Assembly: GCA_002633005.1 (NCBI GenBank)
Contig: NMRA01000425.1
Span: 107,523-171,522, forward strand
Length of the DNA stretch: 64,000 nt
From: Phoronis australis
Lineage: Eukaryota > Phoronida > Phoronidae
Reading direction: 5' to 3'
This document shows positions 45,901 through 56,636 of this stretch, piece after piece (within the stretch, counting starts at the first letter, position 1; every line of letters begins with the position of its first letter). The notes under the pieces were generated by a model. That model saw only the letters and a program-made list of their open reading frames with translations. It searched no databases and was not told the origin of the DNA. A program made the translations under genes and the position numbers.

Positions 45901-46538
45901 AATGTTTTTAGTTATTGTTAGAAAAGGAGGTCACTTGATTACACACACCCGGCGGATATTTTCTTTGTATACGAACCGCAAGGATTTTGCATAGGTATCC
46001 AAAAAGAAGAAATGTGATCCTTGGAAACAAATGTTTTTAGTTTGTGCAATGGTGAAATTTCCATTTTAGTGCTCAGGTTTTCAATGCCATTTTCTGAATT
46101 ACTTTGAAAAAAAAACACTTAAGAGATGACAGCTTCACAAGGGCATGTGGGCGTTCCGTAGACGCGAGAACCTCGCGAAAACGCAAGATCCTGCAAGACT
46201 TCACGAAATCTCGTCATGTATTACAGACAAAGTACGTGATCACACTAGCTTCCTTCTCGAGGTTCTTGCTTCTACGGAACTCAGGCCGGGGATACAAATA
46301 AATGGGATTCCAGCCATGAGCGCGAACATCGAAGCAGTAAGAACCACCAGGTCTTGGAAATCTTCCTTAAAACTGCATGTCGCGAGTACGGTGGTAACAG
46401 GTTTCACTTTTTTAACAAAATTTGAACGTTGAGCTTTTTAAAAATAACTCTAATTAGGAATTGAAATACCATAAAAACTTACTGTGGGCATACGTCATTT
46501 TCCCTTGCGACGTCGTCCTCTTCTCTACTGCTCGCCAT
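30917..46538 (-). CDS. CHS: Chitin synthase (metazoan type), 12 coding exons
   Basis: Membrane glycosyltransferase (GT2 family) that polymerises UDP-GlcNAc into chitin and extrudes it. Exons: 46538-46483, 43969-43789, 42873-42739, 41523-40463, 40100-39822, 39383-39304, 38352-38250, 36147-35994, 35212-35015, 34855-34720, 33483-33283, 32853-30917. All phases agree and give 1506 aa. N-terminal membrane helices span about residues 25-450. The catalytic core contains CATMWHET (about 550), THIMFDD, KRRWSQVMYMYYLLG, LALDGDVDF (about 757), GRIHPIGSGPMVWYQKFEYAI, YDQGEDRWLC (about 860) and QRRRW (about 902). A five-helix cluster follows, then SWGTRE (about 1082), a Lys/Glu coiled coil, and two more helices. 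The short start (MASSREEDDV, purine at -3) leads straight into WDVFQNIP, so there is no myosin-motor head as in molluscan forms. The core is intact with no stops. I did not find a poly(A) signal by eye. Confidence 0.95.
33600..34346. other. Part of chitin synthase intron (33484-34719)
   Basis: Non-coding. Holds a degenerate box B-like AAGTTCGAGCCCC near 33819 and the tRNA-like unit listed at 34275-34346. Confidence 0.4.
34275..34346 (+). repeat. tRNA-like pol III unit
   Basis: CCCGA and TCGGG can pair as an acceptor stem. Box A AAGCTCAGTGG is at 34282 and box B GTTCGAACCCC at 34328. The anticodon stem has mismatches, so this is a tRNA pseudogene or SINE head inside a chitin synthase intron. 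Confidence 0.5.
35621..35792. mobile_element. Hairpin MITE in chitin synthase intron
   Basis: Arms CACGCAGTCGCCGTTTTAAC and, from the right, CACGCAGTCGCCATTTTAAA are inverted. Inner matches continue through CTTTTTTAGGT and TTAAAAACAAT. Total about 172 bp. Confidence 0.8.
36601..36813. repeat. GGT-rich simple repeat
   Basis: Imperfect (GGT)n with GAT and GTA interruptions, directly before the 21-bp array. Long open frames here on both strands result from the repeat. Confidence 0.85.
36814..37128. repeat. 21-bp minisatellite, 15 units
   Basis: Unit GGTGATATTAGTGATACTAG plus C, repeated without frame breaks because 21 is a multiple of three. Units are almost uniform on the left and degenerate to the right (AGT/AGC, GGT/TGT changes). 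Located in the chitin synthase intron between 36147 and 38250. Confidence 0.95.
37323..37526. repeat. 29-bp minisatellite, about 7 units
   Basis: Unit contains TTGATGATTGATACGAGACG followed by GAGGTACAC. It is in the same intron as the 21-bp array, about 200 bp away. Confidence 0.95.
44640..44880. repeat. Repeat family E in chitin synthase intron 1
   Basis: Contains GTCTGAAGCGTTTCCGGGAG, GGTTTCGATGTTCTTTTGTT and TCTCACGGTAAGG, shared with 58010-58270. The minus-strand frame here is not supported as coding. Confidence 0.45.
45455..45590. repeat. Repeat family C, two partial units
   Basis: GGGGGCTAAAGCCCCC near 45469 and CACTGAAAAAAGTGGGGCTA near 45529. Each is followed by sequence like GTGCACCACC or GCGTTGCCCATG. 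Located in chitin synthase intron 1. Confidence 0.65.
46151..46282. mobile_element. MITE family A-like, 132 bp
   Basis: Inverted ends GCGTTCCGTAGACGCGAGAA and GAGTTCCGTAGAAGCAAGAA (right end, reverse complement). They share the layout and CCTCGCGAA block of family A. It lies in chitin synthase intron 1, about 200 bp from the first coding exon. Confidence 0.65.
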
Positions 46539-47559
46539 TGCTGACTACAACGTGCAATGTGTGTTTTGAAACATGATTTCCGCGTTGACTGTAGCAAGAG
46601 ACTCCCTGGTCATGGAAGATTATTGTTTTGCGACCCTTGTATCTTTAACTTCTGCAAAAAAAAATGACAATCGAATAAAAACTAGCAAATAGTAAGACAA
46701 CCTGGAGCTAAACAACAGCTGCATATACAGGCAACCTTACTCAAATGAATCCCCTGCAAAGTTTATTCTTCAGCATGAATAGACGTGTAGGGGGCTGTTT
46801 TGTTGCCCATATATTTCTTACTAAGTCATACATCACGTATACAATCAGCGTCGTACATGTATAGTTGGTTTTCAGACAAAAGACTTGCTAAGGAAATGCA
46901 CATTTTATTTTCGCTCAAGTAGTATCAGCTCATTTCGCATCGGTGATGTGGCGTGAAACCGTCTCTGTGTTATAACGGAAAAGTTTATAACCGTCACAAA
47001 TTTTAGAGAACAATGCTTTACGTTTGCGATACCGATGAAATAGAAATCGTTGCATCTTTTTCTTTTTTTTGACTTGGGACATAGATAGTAAACATTTTCT
47101 GAGAAGTGTGGCCAAGTACAATAATGTCAGACAGTTGAAAATATTCGGTCACAAAGGCAGTGTGTCAAAAATTGTATACTTTTCAATTCTAAGTCCCTGT
47201 GTATTTGAAAATTCGTCCAAAATTAAAGATTTTTCCGTCTTTTGCTTGTGAGGAACAGAGAATGAATTTCCCCAACCAGGAAATAGTATGCTAGCGCTTG
47301 AACTTATGTAGCAAATTTTAGCTTTGCAAATAATTATATTTTCAAACCAATATTCAAAACTTTCGCATTTGTCCGTTCTCGTCTAACGGAAAACTTGTAA
47401 GTAACACATAATCTGGAGGAAAACTCGGCTCTAGTTTGAAACAAAACGGGTCTGTAATATGAATTTTACGGCGTTTATGGAATATTCTGATATTTGGCCC
47501 AGCTAAAAAATCAATATTCTTCATTAGTACATAGCCAAGTGAATCAAGAGCGCGAAGTT
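46539..47559. other. Upstream of chitin synthase, nothing firmly recognised
   Basis: Probable 5' UTR and promoter region of the chitin synthase. I see no convincing TATA box at a useful distance. Small open frames are unsupported. Confidence 0.4.
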
Positions 47560-47860
47560 TTGCTTTTTAGCGAGGTCCTAGCGTTACTAAACTCAGCCGT
47601 GGGTTCAATACCGCTAGGGTTTACACTGGCTAAAAAGCAAGACTTCGCGAGATTACGTGAGATATTGCTTTGTATTTTAAATGAGAGCACGTAATGTTAG
47701 GTCCGCGAGACAGCTACTGAGTTCTACCCAGGTTAGAGTTCAGTAACGCTAGGACCTACATGTAAGTTAGGACATAGCTAAAATCTAGCTAAAATCACGT
47801 GTTCTCATTTAAAATACACGGCAATGTCTCATGCAACCTCGCGAAGTCCTGATTAATTTA
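47560..47860. mobile_element. Nested or rearranged MITE family A copies
   Basis: GAGGTCCTAGCGTTACTAAA at about 47570 and AGAGTTCAGTAACGCTAGGA at about 47725 are family A ends in opposite orientation. Two interior cores are present: TTTTAAATGAGAGCACGTAA and ATCACGTGTTCTCATTTAAA. Confidence 0.65.
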
Positions 47861-48794
47861 TACTGAAATCAAGCCAGCTAGGCTTTGTAAGAACTTGGAG
47901 ATAAAATAGCACTCTCGAATATGACTTGAAGTTATTGAACCTAGCTACTAAATCTTTTTGTCGCTTTAGAAAGATAATCAGGATTTCAGAAACATTTGGG
48001 TTCAAGAAGGTTCAGGCAACATTTAGTAGAATTAGGAGGGATCTTTTTGTTACAAAAGGGTTGTTTACCGTTCTATTACACGTCAAACTTTAGTCTGAAT
48101 TTGACGTGGTCAAGTTTATTTCTAAAACTGTTGTGTGATCAGCCAGTTGAACGAAAAGGATCAAGACAGGGTCCAATTTTCACCGAAAAACGAATAGTTA
48201 TACTTCTTGTTGTCTAGTCACATTGAAAGTGACGAGCTGAAGGGTCAATTGCGTGCACATAAAAGCCCCGTAATAGAGTTGAGAAAGTAGGAAAATAGAG
48301 TTAAAATTCCAACTCTTTTGCTATGCATTACGTACATCTAATACTTAATCGAGTACGACCACACAAGAGCATGACTGAAAGTTAAATTCTACCGACAGAG
48401 GCTGAAAAATATTAGATATTTAAATTAGTAGGTCTGTAAATGTACATTTAAATCTAGTTAAACACGTTTGCAAGGTAAACTTTGCCCGTTTTTGTCAGGA
48501 CTTCACAATGGACTCCATTGTATGATGCGCTTTCATTGTTACGGATATTTCAGGAACTTTGTCACAGATTTCATTCCAGCAATAGTTACACGCAGTCTTT
48601 TATTAACGGCTTTCACCAAATAAATGAGTTGCATTTCGACAACACTGCACGTGAAAACACCACTTGAAAACATTTCCTCGTTCCAATGTAAATACAATGA
48701 CGTTGCGGCTTTTCTGACAATGTTTGCTGTGGATTACATATCAATGCGTCCATTGTCATGTACATTAAAGCACCTATAGATGCAGTCTAATATA

Positions 48795-48980
48795 GCCTCC
48801 AAAAATTTCCTCGTCCGATCACCTTTTGTTGGCAGTTCCTTGATCTTTATGCTGTATATCGCCTCCAGCAATTTCCTCGTCCGATCACCTTTGTTGGCTG
48901 TTCCTTGATTCTTTATGCTGTCTATCGCCTCCAGCAATTTCCTCGTCCGATCACCTTTGTTGGCTGTTTCTTAATTCTTT
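48795..48980. repeat. 66-bp tandem repeat, nearly three units
   Basis: Units start GCCTCCA at 48795, 48861 and 48927. The period is a multiple of three, and on minus it reads as a 22-residue repeat (TRKLLEAIDSIKNQGTANKG). No larger gene context is visible. Confidence 0.85.
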
Positions 48981-50299
48981 ACGTCGGTAGTAAGTTATGC
49001 TTTGTGCATATACGTGCTTGTCTGTGACAAGTTTAACTCACATCGTTTCTAATGGACAGTGGGGAATTTTTAATCGAGAAAATTTTGAAAGGGACCAAAA
49101 ACGAATCGAACGATTTCTAGGATTGATTCCAGGAGTAACGTAAATGTAACTGCCCCTGAATACAAAACAACATTAAACTCCATTCGGTTTCATCAAATCA
49201 GTGCGCTCACGCCGTACCCAAAGTTTTATTTACATATTACGATTAGTCGTATAAGACATGGTAATTCTGTCTAATACCGCATTCGTCTGGTCGCATACGG
49301 CTTACCGAAGTGCATAAATAGGTGTTCTGACACTTCTCGAGCTAAAAAGTCGTTTTAGGGAGAATGCGGATCGACTATCGAGATGGCCCGGAACGGGTAG
49401 AAAAAGCGAGGCTAATTATATTGTAACAACTGAAGTGCTACTTGTAGAGCTTGTGCCAAAGGTTGAGTAAAAACAAAATGTGAATGAAACTAACAATAAC
49501 AACAAAGGCAGCAAGACATAATGATCAACCAATCAAGTGCGAGGTACAAATAAAGCTATCACAATTTTAACGTCAGTTCAGTGGCTTGTTTCATCAAAGT
49601 GACTCGAGACTTCGGACATTTGGACTCCACATAACTATTTCAGAAAAAAAACAATTTAAACTCTCTTCAGCAAAAGAATAAATAGACCCATTATTCTTAT
49701 TTACTGCGAGAAATTGTGCAAATTATTTCCAGTCTGTGGTGTTTTAATAACTACTTGACTAAACCTTTATCTGACAATTAAGTGGGAGCGGAAGGCCGAT
49801 TGTTTGTCTTAAGTCCTAAGTCACTCTTCATAACACCGCCACCAGACAGTTTACTAACCATTGTCTCTAAGAAAGTGAACTGTACTACATTTCAAGTTCT
49901 GTAAAGAATGGCCAATTTACCGATAAATACACAAACGCATTCTGCGCCTTCCTACCTGCGCGCAAAATTATAAACATAAAGTAATTGCTGTTCCTATGAA
50001 ACGGGCTGTTTGAGAGTGACGTGTAGGTGGTATGAAAGCGTACACTACGAATACTACAAATATGACTGAGTAAATATGCTAAATAGTGTATAAAAAACGT
50101 GTAGTTAAAATGAATTGAAAAACGATATTATCTCGAGTTTGAGGTCGCGGGTTGAAAACCTAGAAAGCAGGCTGGGTTCTGTATGTTGTCGGACGGTGGC
50201 GGTTCTTGGATGTCGACAACTGCTTCGAACTGATAGAGTTTAGTCACTGGATGATCAGTTTTCCCAGACTGAGTATGGATCTCGGCAGATCGAGCTACT

Positions 50300-50620
50300 C
50301 CCAGGGGCGGATCCAGGATTTTGATTTAGGGGGGCAGGCCAGAGTATTAGCCAGGATTTGCCTGTCAGACATTCGCCCCCCCCCCCGCATGGGTGACGCA
50401 CCATAGGAGGCTGGAGGGGGGGGGCAATAGACCCCACTTTTTCAGTGCTACGCCGCACATGGTCTACAGGCGGTGCACCACAGGGGGCCTGAGGGGGATT
50501 TAGCCTCCCCCACTTTTTCAGTGCTGCGCCGCCCATGCCCCGAACTGCCCAATGGAATCTGAGAAAATGTGCATGAGGGGGCATGGCCCCCTTGCCCCTC
50601 TAAATCCGCCACTGATTGCG
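50300..50620. mobile_element. Element with GGCGGATCC ends and repeat family C units
   Basis: The left end GGGGCGGATCCAGGATTTTG and the right end CTAAATCCGCCACTGATTG are roughly inverted. Inside are two family C units in the opposite orientation (CCCCACTTTTTCAGTGCTAC and CCCACTTTTTCAGTGCTGCG). Confidence 0.6.
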
Positions 50621-50820
50621 TCGTGACTGAAACTAAGACGTTCCACTTTTTTGAATTTTCGTACAGCTCGCGAATTGTCGTGAACCAAAACGATGCCTTC
50701 GATACCGGCAGTGGGAGAGACGGGTACGGATCGCGGTAGACGTTGGTGGATCTACCATCAGCTTAAAGGGTTTTGACTTCCGTCTTCCCCGTGTAGTGAA
50801 AAGAATCATTATGCGCGTCG

Positions 50821-51102
50821 TCATGATTTTGGCGCGAAATGGCAAATCTTTGGCACGACCTTATTCATGGTGACTCGCACAAGTAGATCCTCCTTGTCCT
50901 CCGAGTCTATGGTGTAGAGTATGCGATTAAGCACTTGCAGTCTGTCGTAAAATTGTCGGAAGGTCGACTCATGTGTATTGCCCGGCGGGTGGTCCAAAGG
51001 CATATCAATACCTTTGCACAAGAAGGGCGTCAACCGAAATCTCAACAGGTAGAGAGGGGTGTCATCCCTTAATACTATTTGTAAACTTTTCACAACTATC
51101 AC
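50821..51102 (-). other. Unrecognised open frame with protein-like composition
   Basis: 93 codons reading through LRDDTPLYLLRFRLTPFLCKG and RQFYDRLQVLNRILYTIDSED. The composition looks more like real protein than the neighbouring frames do. The frame ends at a stop, and an overlapping frame continues at 50845-50633. I find no splice context or family. It could be an orphan exon or a decayed element ORF. Confidence 0.25.
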
Positions 51103-51341
51103 GAGTGATTAAGTGGGAAAACATAACGTAATGTTTTCCTAATTAAAGAACTTGGGTTGACCTCCCAGCTGGGTATAGCGACGACTGATAACATTTTTAC
51201 TTTACTTTTCTGACCAAGAGATGCATAACGAAACTGAGGGGAAAGTTCATCGCGCTTACATTGGTTTTAGCAAGTGTTTTGGTTGTGTCGATGCTTTTCG
51301 TCTGTTCTACGTACTACAGAACAAGAATCGGCAAAAAAAAC

Positions 51342-51476
51342 AACAACAATGGATCAACTGAAATTTGAAATTTTCGGATGTAATAACTTCCTTTGTCAAC
51401 AAAAACAGAAATAAAGTAAAATCAAACACAAAATGACAATTGTCAAATTTCAGTTGATCCATTCTTGTTGTTTTAT
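51342..51476. mobile_element. Hairpin MITE, about 135 bp
   Basis: ACAACAACAATGGATCAACT at the left pairs with AGTTGATCCATTCTTGTTGT at the right. The match continues inward as GAAATTTGA/TCAAATTTC around a short AT-rich loop. Confidence 0.8.
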
Positions 51477-51517
51477 TTACCGATTTATATTCTACATTTC
51501 ATGAAACAATAGTATCC

Positions 51518-52480
51518 TTGGGAGGATCTGGATCGCCTTATTTAGTTTCAGATATATTTTCTACGTTACAAAACAAGGGTATCCAAGACAAACTGCTGTC
51601 GATAATGCGCAACATATGTATCGACTATCGAAGCAATATCTTTTTACGGTCTAGTCACAAACCACTCTTTTTCCCCATTACGGGGTTTTCCCGTTGCTCC
51701 CAACTTATTCGATTCTAGAGCTCAACAAGTTGGGAAGTTTACCCCTGTAGCCAATATCTTACATGACTGATTAACTCCATTCTGGCATTCATGGTTGGAG
51801 GGCCAGCTCTCTTTTGTTCGATAATTGCTCTGATTTTCAATAAGATCGTATCTAGCCTGACTGAGCTGTGCTGTTACAAATAAAAGTTAAGTTGTAACGC
51901 ATTTGAACATAAACCAATAGCATTTCTGAAATCCTCGTCAAATAGTGGTCATGTTTAGTTTTTGAATCGCCAAAATCGCCCAACTGAAACCGAAGTTACG
52001 ATAATCTATTCTTTCCGAATGTACCAATTCACTCTGGGTTTGACGATGTTCACACGTGGTCTGTAATAAGCCTCGTAGATAATTGGCCTGTCTGTTGTCA
52101 TAACAGACAAAAGGATGTGCTTGGCAGTTAACAAAGAAGTTAGATGTTATCACACGCTCAGAACCCCCTACGTCTGGTAAAGTCACTGAACAGGAAAACC
52201 CTGTCATGCATGAGCACCAGGTGTCAGGCAAGATTGCGCCCAGAGCCCCTGGCCTTTTCACGTTTGTCAGTAGATTAGTAAACAATATTAAAGAGAGGGG
52301 AGCCAGAAGTATTCACGTCTCAGATGATTAGCTCGTTGTTTTTTGCGGATGATCTAATGCTACTTTTTAACACTGTTAGGGAACTAGGACGAAAAAACAA
52401 CGTACTTGATGAATTTTGTAACAACTGTAACCCCAAAATGAACCTTTAAGAACGAAGGATACTAATACTAGGATATGCAT
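51518..52480 (+). mobile_element. Degenerate LINE reverse transcriptase
   Basis: Fragments in RT order: GIQDKLLSIMRNIC near 51580, then SGKIAPRAPGLFTFVSRLVNNIKERG near 52220, then LFFADDLMLLFNTVREL near 52335, where FADD is the RT catalytic box. Stops and a frame shift (a stop near 52325) separate them, so it is inactive. Confidence 0.6.
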
Positions 52481-52817
52481 CGTATTCAGACTAAAGTGAG
52501 CCCAATGTAATTGTAGAACTCTAGCAACTCAGCGGCAAGAAGCAGTGAATGTGATTAAAGCTAGTTTTTCTCAGGTAAAATGCTTTCTCCCTCGATTTGC
52601 TTCAAATTATATGACACCGTTATATTACCTGTGTTGCTGAATTACATGCAACTACGGTCTGTAGGGTAGAAACTGAACATGAGTTTTATAAGTGTACTAA
52701 GATTAAATTAGAAGATCTGGAATGTTCCTGCAAGGAAATAATGTAGCAGACAGACGCTGTGTACTAAATATGTGCAAACACCAGTAATTTACTGGACAAG
52801 AATACTGCAAATGGACC

Positions 52818-53366
52818 TTGCCATATCCCCGGGTCAATGTTATACGTTGTCAAGGCAACAGTGTGAGAGAGGAAGAAAGAACTGGGCCTAAAATGTCTGA
52901 TGTGTGTTGTTCTGAAATGGTTTTGGAGAAATGCGGTTGTTTGGTCAGGGAAACATCGAATTATTTTGATGGAATTCAACCAGACTTCTTGATCGTGGTA
53001 TTCATTAATGGCAAACAGAAACTGTCAACTCATATAGATACCAGTCATACCACAGTATTAGACTGTCTTGGTGTGTGCCCTGTTCCCGAGGACCTCAGCG
53101 CAAACTTCACGAGTTATACCAAGCTGGTACACATACTACTAGACGGTTGTAAATTTTCAAAAACAAGGATGATCACAGCGTATTTAAGCGGCTGGCTCTG
53201 TATATTTATAAAGCAGTTCAATTACGAGACGACATGGCTAACTGCCTGTAGTGCTGGAGATGCCCATTATATATTAATAAAGATTATTATTATCATTATC
53301 ATTATGAGTATCATTGTCATTGCCATTGCCATAGTCATTGTTACTTTTAATTTCGTGAACATCTAA
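52818..53366 (+). other. Open frame of 182 codons, coding status doubtful
   Basis: The first part is cysteine-bearing (VCCSEMVLEKCGCL, DCLGVCPVPED), which faintly recalls DEG/ENaC ectodomain spacing. The hydrophobic tail (IIIIIIIM...) is just the translation of an ATT/ATC microsatellite. I would not call a gene without homology or transcript support. Confidence 0.2.
53268..53348. repeat. ATT/ATC/ATTGCC simple repeat
   Basis: Imperfect trinucleotide run followed by CATTGTCATTGCCATTGCCA. It creates the hydrophobic tail of an overlapping open frame. Confidence 0.8.
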
Positions 53367-54936
53367 TAGACCTTTCGATTTACTGTAGCAAATGGTAAGC
53401 TTATAAAGAAAACAATTTGCGTAATGCAACTGAACAACGCTAGTTGCTTGGCCGTTTCACCTAGTAAAACGCGTTTTCGGCATATCTGTTCCGGAGATTT
53501 GCTCACTTGTTTGCAACCAGTCCACCAGTTTACAAAATATTTTTGTTTAATACTCAGCAGTACTAGAAGAGCCATCCTTCTAGCATTTTTTATTAATTTT
53601 TTGAGTTATTTGTCGACTGTTGAAGTTAGTTGAACTGTCACTACTTCTGTTTTTTTGAAATGCCGAAGACTAAAGTTGCTAAAATTTAAAAATGAAAAAC
53701 GAATGCAAACGTTCTTTTCATGTGTAGCATGTATCAACAGTTTCGACAATTTACAAGATTAACCTAGGTTTTAGAGCAATTTTTCGAAAAAATACAGTCA
53801 TTTTTGATGTTCCAAAAGCTAAATGTAAAGTTTTGATTAGCCTTCAAAACCGGTTACAGAGGTTTCAGAAAGTATGTGAAAACCTCGTTGATTTAAAGTA
53901 GAGGAACAATAAAAAACACAAAGCGGATCTTTAGGTCATGAGAACGCTCGTACGGAGCGTGACGGAGAGAGGTTGACTGCTCAGTTTTTTTGTAAGCTGT
54001 TATTGAGGTCTTCGTTTTAGTTGGCACCTTACCGCGTCGATTGTTATAAGGCGCCCCTTCTTTTGTAATACCTACAAAGGATTTGTGGGCTCAAAATGTG
54101 TGCGTCTTGGGTGAACAATACACGGTTATTTCCTCGTTGACCTTTTTTGGTTACGGCAAGTTCCAAGCAACTCGTGACAAAATAATTGAAGATAAAGTTG
54201 TTCTTCATATTGTAAAATGAAAAACCTAAGCAGGCACAATAGGTAGTAATGAACATGTTGCCTCAAATATTACCTCAAGCGGCCACTTTCTTTATAATGT
54301 TTTTTTTTTTCATTAATCACGGACATTGGAAGGAATTCACGTATTGCGCCGTATTTCTCCAAAGCACGTCCACGTAGTGGGCTATATAGAAAGCAGAACT
54401 GTCGCCGAATACGCCTACATGTATATTGTGGAAGCGAAAATTTGACTTTTGGTCTTCTTCGTGTAGCTTTTAAAATAAAACCTCGACAGTCTTAGTGATA
54501 TTCTCCAGTTCTACCCAACAGTACATATAGTCCACTCAGAGAAATCAGTTGTCGAGGTCACACAAGTTCTCGGTATCATATTGAGGTTATCATGCATAAA
54601 TCCGAACAAGTGGCTATTTGATGGAAAACAAACATAGCTAAACTTTCTTCAATATTTCCCGACGTTGCGGAGCGGACAGGAATGAAGCGCCAAAGGGTTC
54701 CTAACTGAGTAACTTTCTGAGCGTAAACTGCAAACGTGCTTGCAGAATGATTCAATAGCAACTTAACGCCCTCTGTTGTCTGTTCCAAAACAACAGTTTC
54801 CGGGACCGTGTGTATAGTGTAGCGAGAGACTTAAATCTTTCCAGATCTTGCCTAATCACCCGCGTTTTTCACGATGTTTTTGGTCAATGAGACGTGTCGC
54901 ATACATAAAAATACGCACAAAATGTCCTTTTGTGCA

Positions 54937-55165
54937 TGCGCGTACCCAGCCTTCAATATGGGGAACTCGAATTCCTGACTTTGAGGACCTTTTGGTAACC
55001 GTAAAAGGGGGCGGACTAAAAGAAAAATACGGGAGCACCATTGTAAATTACGCGTTTGCGCATGTTTAATGGACTTATCCCTCATTTTCTCGGACTTTTT
55101 GTCTCTCAGAGGCAGACCTTTTTGCCCACTTCGCCAAATGGGTGGCTCGTTCGAGCCCGGCCTCC
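54937..55165. repeat. Repeat family D, copy 1
   Basis: Runs from GCGTACCCAGCCTTCAATAT through GGACTTTTTGTCTCTCAGAG to GGTGGCTCGTTCGAG. It matches 56405-56636 with moderate divergence, so this is a dispersed element of about 230 bp. Confidence 0.65.
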
Positions 55166-55810
55166 AAGCCACCCTGGGTGCGCGCATCTTATGAGCATAA
55201 ATGAATTTTCAATTGACCCTCTCCCGACATTAGCATAAGGAATGTCCTTGTACCCCCGCTTCTATGTGCTTTGTGTCATGCACCTAACAACAATTGCAAT
55301 GACACACTGACGACTATCTTTCCATTTCTATCAAGCGGTTCTTTGTTGAAATATTTTTAACGGACACAAAATTAAGTAATAGTGTCCGAGTCGGCGATGT
55401 CCACGACTTGAGTTGTTGCATTGTGGCACTCATAAGCAGTGCTATGGTGGTAAAATTAGAGGTAAGTAGTAGGCGCCCAAAGCCCACCGTATCACCAGCT
55501 GAGCACTGAACGTAACGGCCGGTGCGTATGCGCTACGTTCAAATGCCAAAAGGTGGTTGGCTGCGCCAACGCCGCGCCTACGCCCAACAGCACACAGCTC
55601 TTGATGATGAGGAGACTCGATCTTGGTCGAGCCACCTAATGAGGTTACGCCGTCATCGTTGCTTACCTTCGTAGAAAATGTATTTTCCCCGGTGCCGGTT
55701 GAAGTATGTACTCGCTGCAAAACTCCTTTCCCGGCCGTCTTCCCACCTAATGCATATGAAAGTATAGAGGCGCCATCATCGCGCCGGAAGACTAAGCGCA
55801 CGGAATCACC

Positions 55811-55890
55811 GTGACAGTGTGGCTCAGTGGTTTGAGCCCCGGGCTCCCGTTTGTGAGTGGATACCCGGCCTGGTTCGAATCCTGGCTTTA
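55811..55890 (+). repeat. tRNA-derived SINE head, good A and B boxes
   Basis: TGGCTCAGTGG at 55820 and GGTTCGAATCC at 55872 are perfect matches to pol III box A and box B consensus. Flanking stems do not form a canonical tRNA. The minus-strand open frame 55442-55909 overlaps it and is not a gene. Confidence 0.55.
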
Positions 55891-56404
55891 CTGGCTGACA
55901 ATCGAGCATTGCACATAGGTGTCTCCCACTCCTCTGAGCGCGGTCTTACTAGTGAATGTATGTAAGGGAGTGAATGAGAACCTGTGGATGTAATGCGAAA
56001 GTGGTTTCCGGGGCTGTGCTCATTTTATGGAATTAACGTGGTGCTGCTTCAGAAATTGGCCACCAAATTCTTGACCATAGTATTACAGCCTAGTAAAACA
56101 ATACCGGCTGCTCACGTACTTTCACTTGGAAACGTTTGCCTATTCGTGTAATATGTTCATCAGCGTTCATCACCACCTTCCTGTTTCACCGAATCGAGCT
56201 TTTCAACGTCACAGGACAGATACAGCACTCCAGCAATTTTGGGTCGTCTCAAGTGCGTCTTGTTACGCCCCGTTTATATGCAGCACTTTTACATACTTAA
56301 ATATACACCATACGCAACTCTACACCCGGATGTAAATGTAAATTTGACAACGCGCCATAACTAAGGGCGGGGAATTAAAGCAATATTTGTACTCGCATCC
56401 TATA

Positions 56405-56636
56405 CATGCGTGCACCCAGCCTTAAATATGGGGGCTCGAATTTCTGGCGATGTAGACCTTTACTGACAAAAAAGCGGGAGGACTAAAAAAAACGGGGTAC
56501 CACCTTCACTGTTCATCTGTGCCTTTTCAGTGTACTTTTGTCTCGTTTACTTGGACTTTTTGTTTCTCTGAGGCGTAGGCCTACCTTCTTCCCCAGTTCG
56601 CCAATTGGAGGGGGGGGGCTCGTTCGAGGTAATTAA
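56405..56636. repeat. Repeat family D, copy 2
   Basis: Counterpart of 54937-55165: GTGCACCCAGCCTTAAATAT through GGACTTTTTGTTTCTCTGAG to GGGCTCGTTCGAGG. It is followed by a short duplicated AATTAAGTCGG(G/T)ATCTCGAGA motif. Confidence 0.65.

Noticed and set aside
52818-53366. Possible DEG/ENaC-like channel fragment (KCGC, CPVPED motifs)
   Set aside because: Spacing is only loosely similar, no pore helix or degenerin site is visible, and the hydrophobic tail is a microsatellite. Kept only as a doubtful frame.
55442-55909. 155-codon minus-strand frame
   Set aside because: It overlaps a SINE-type pol III head and has no recognisable domain.
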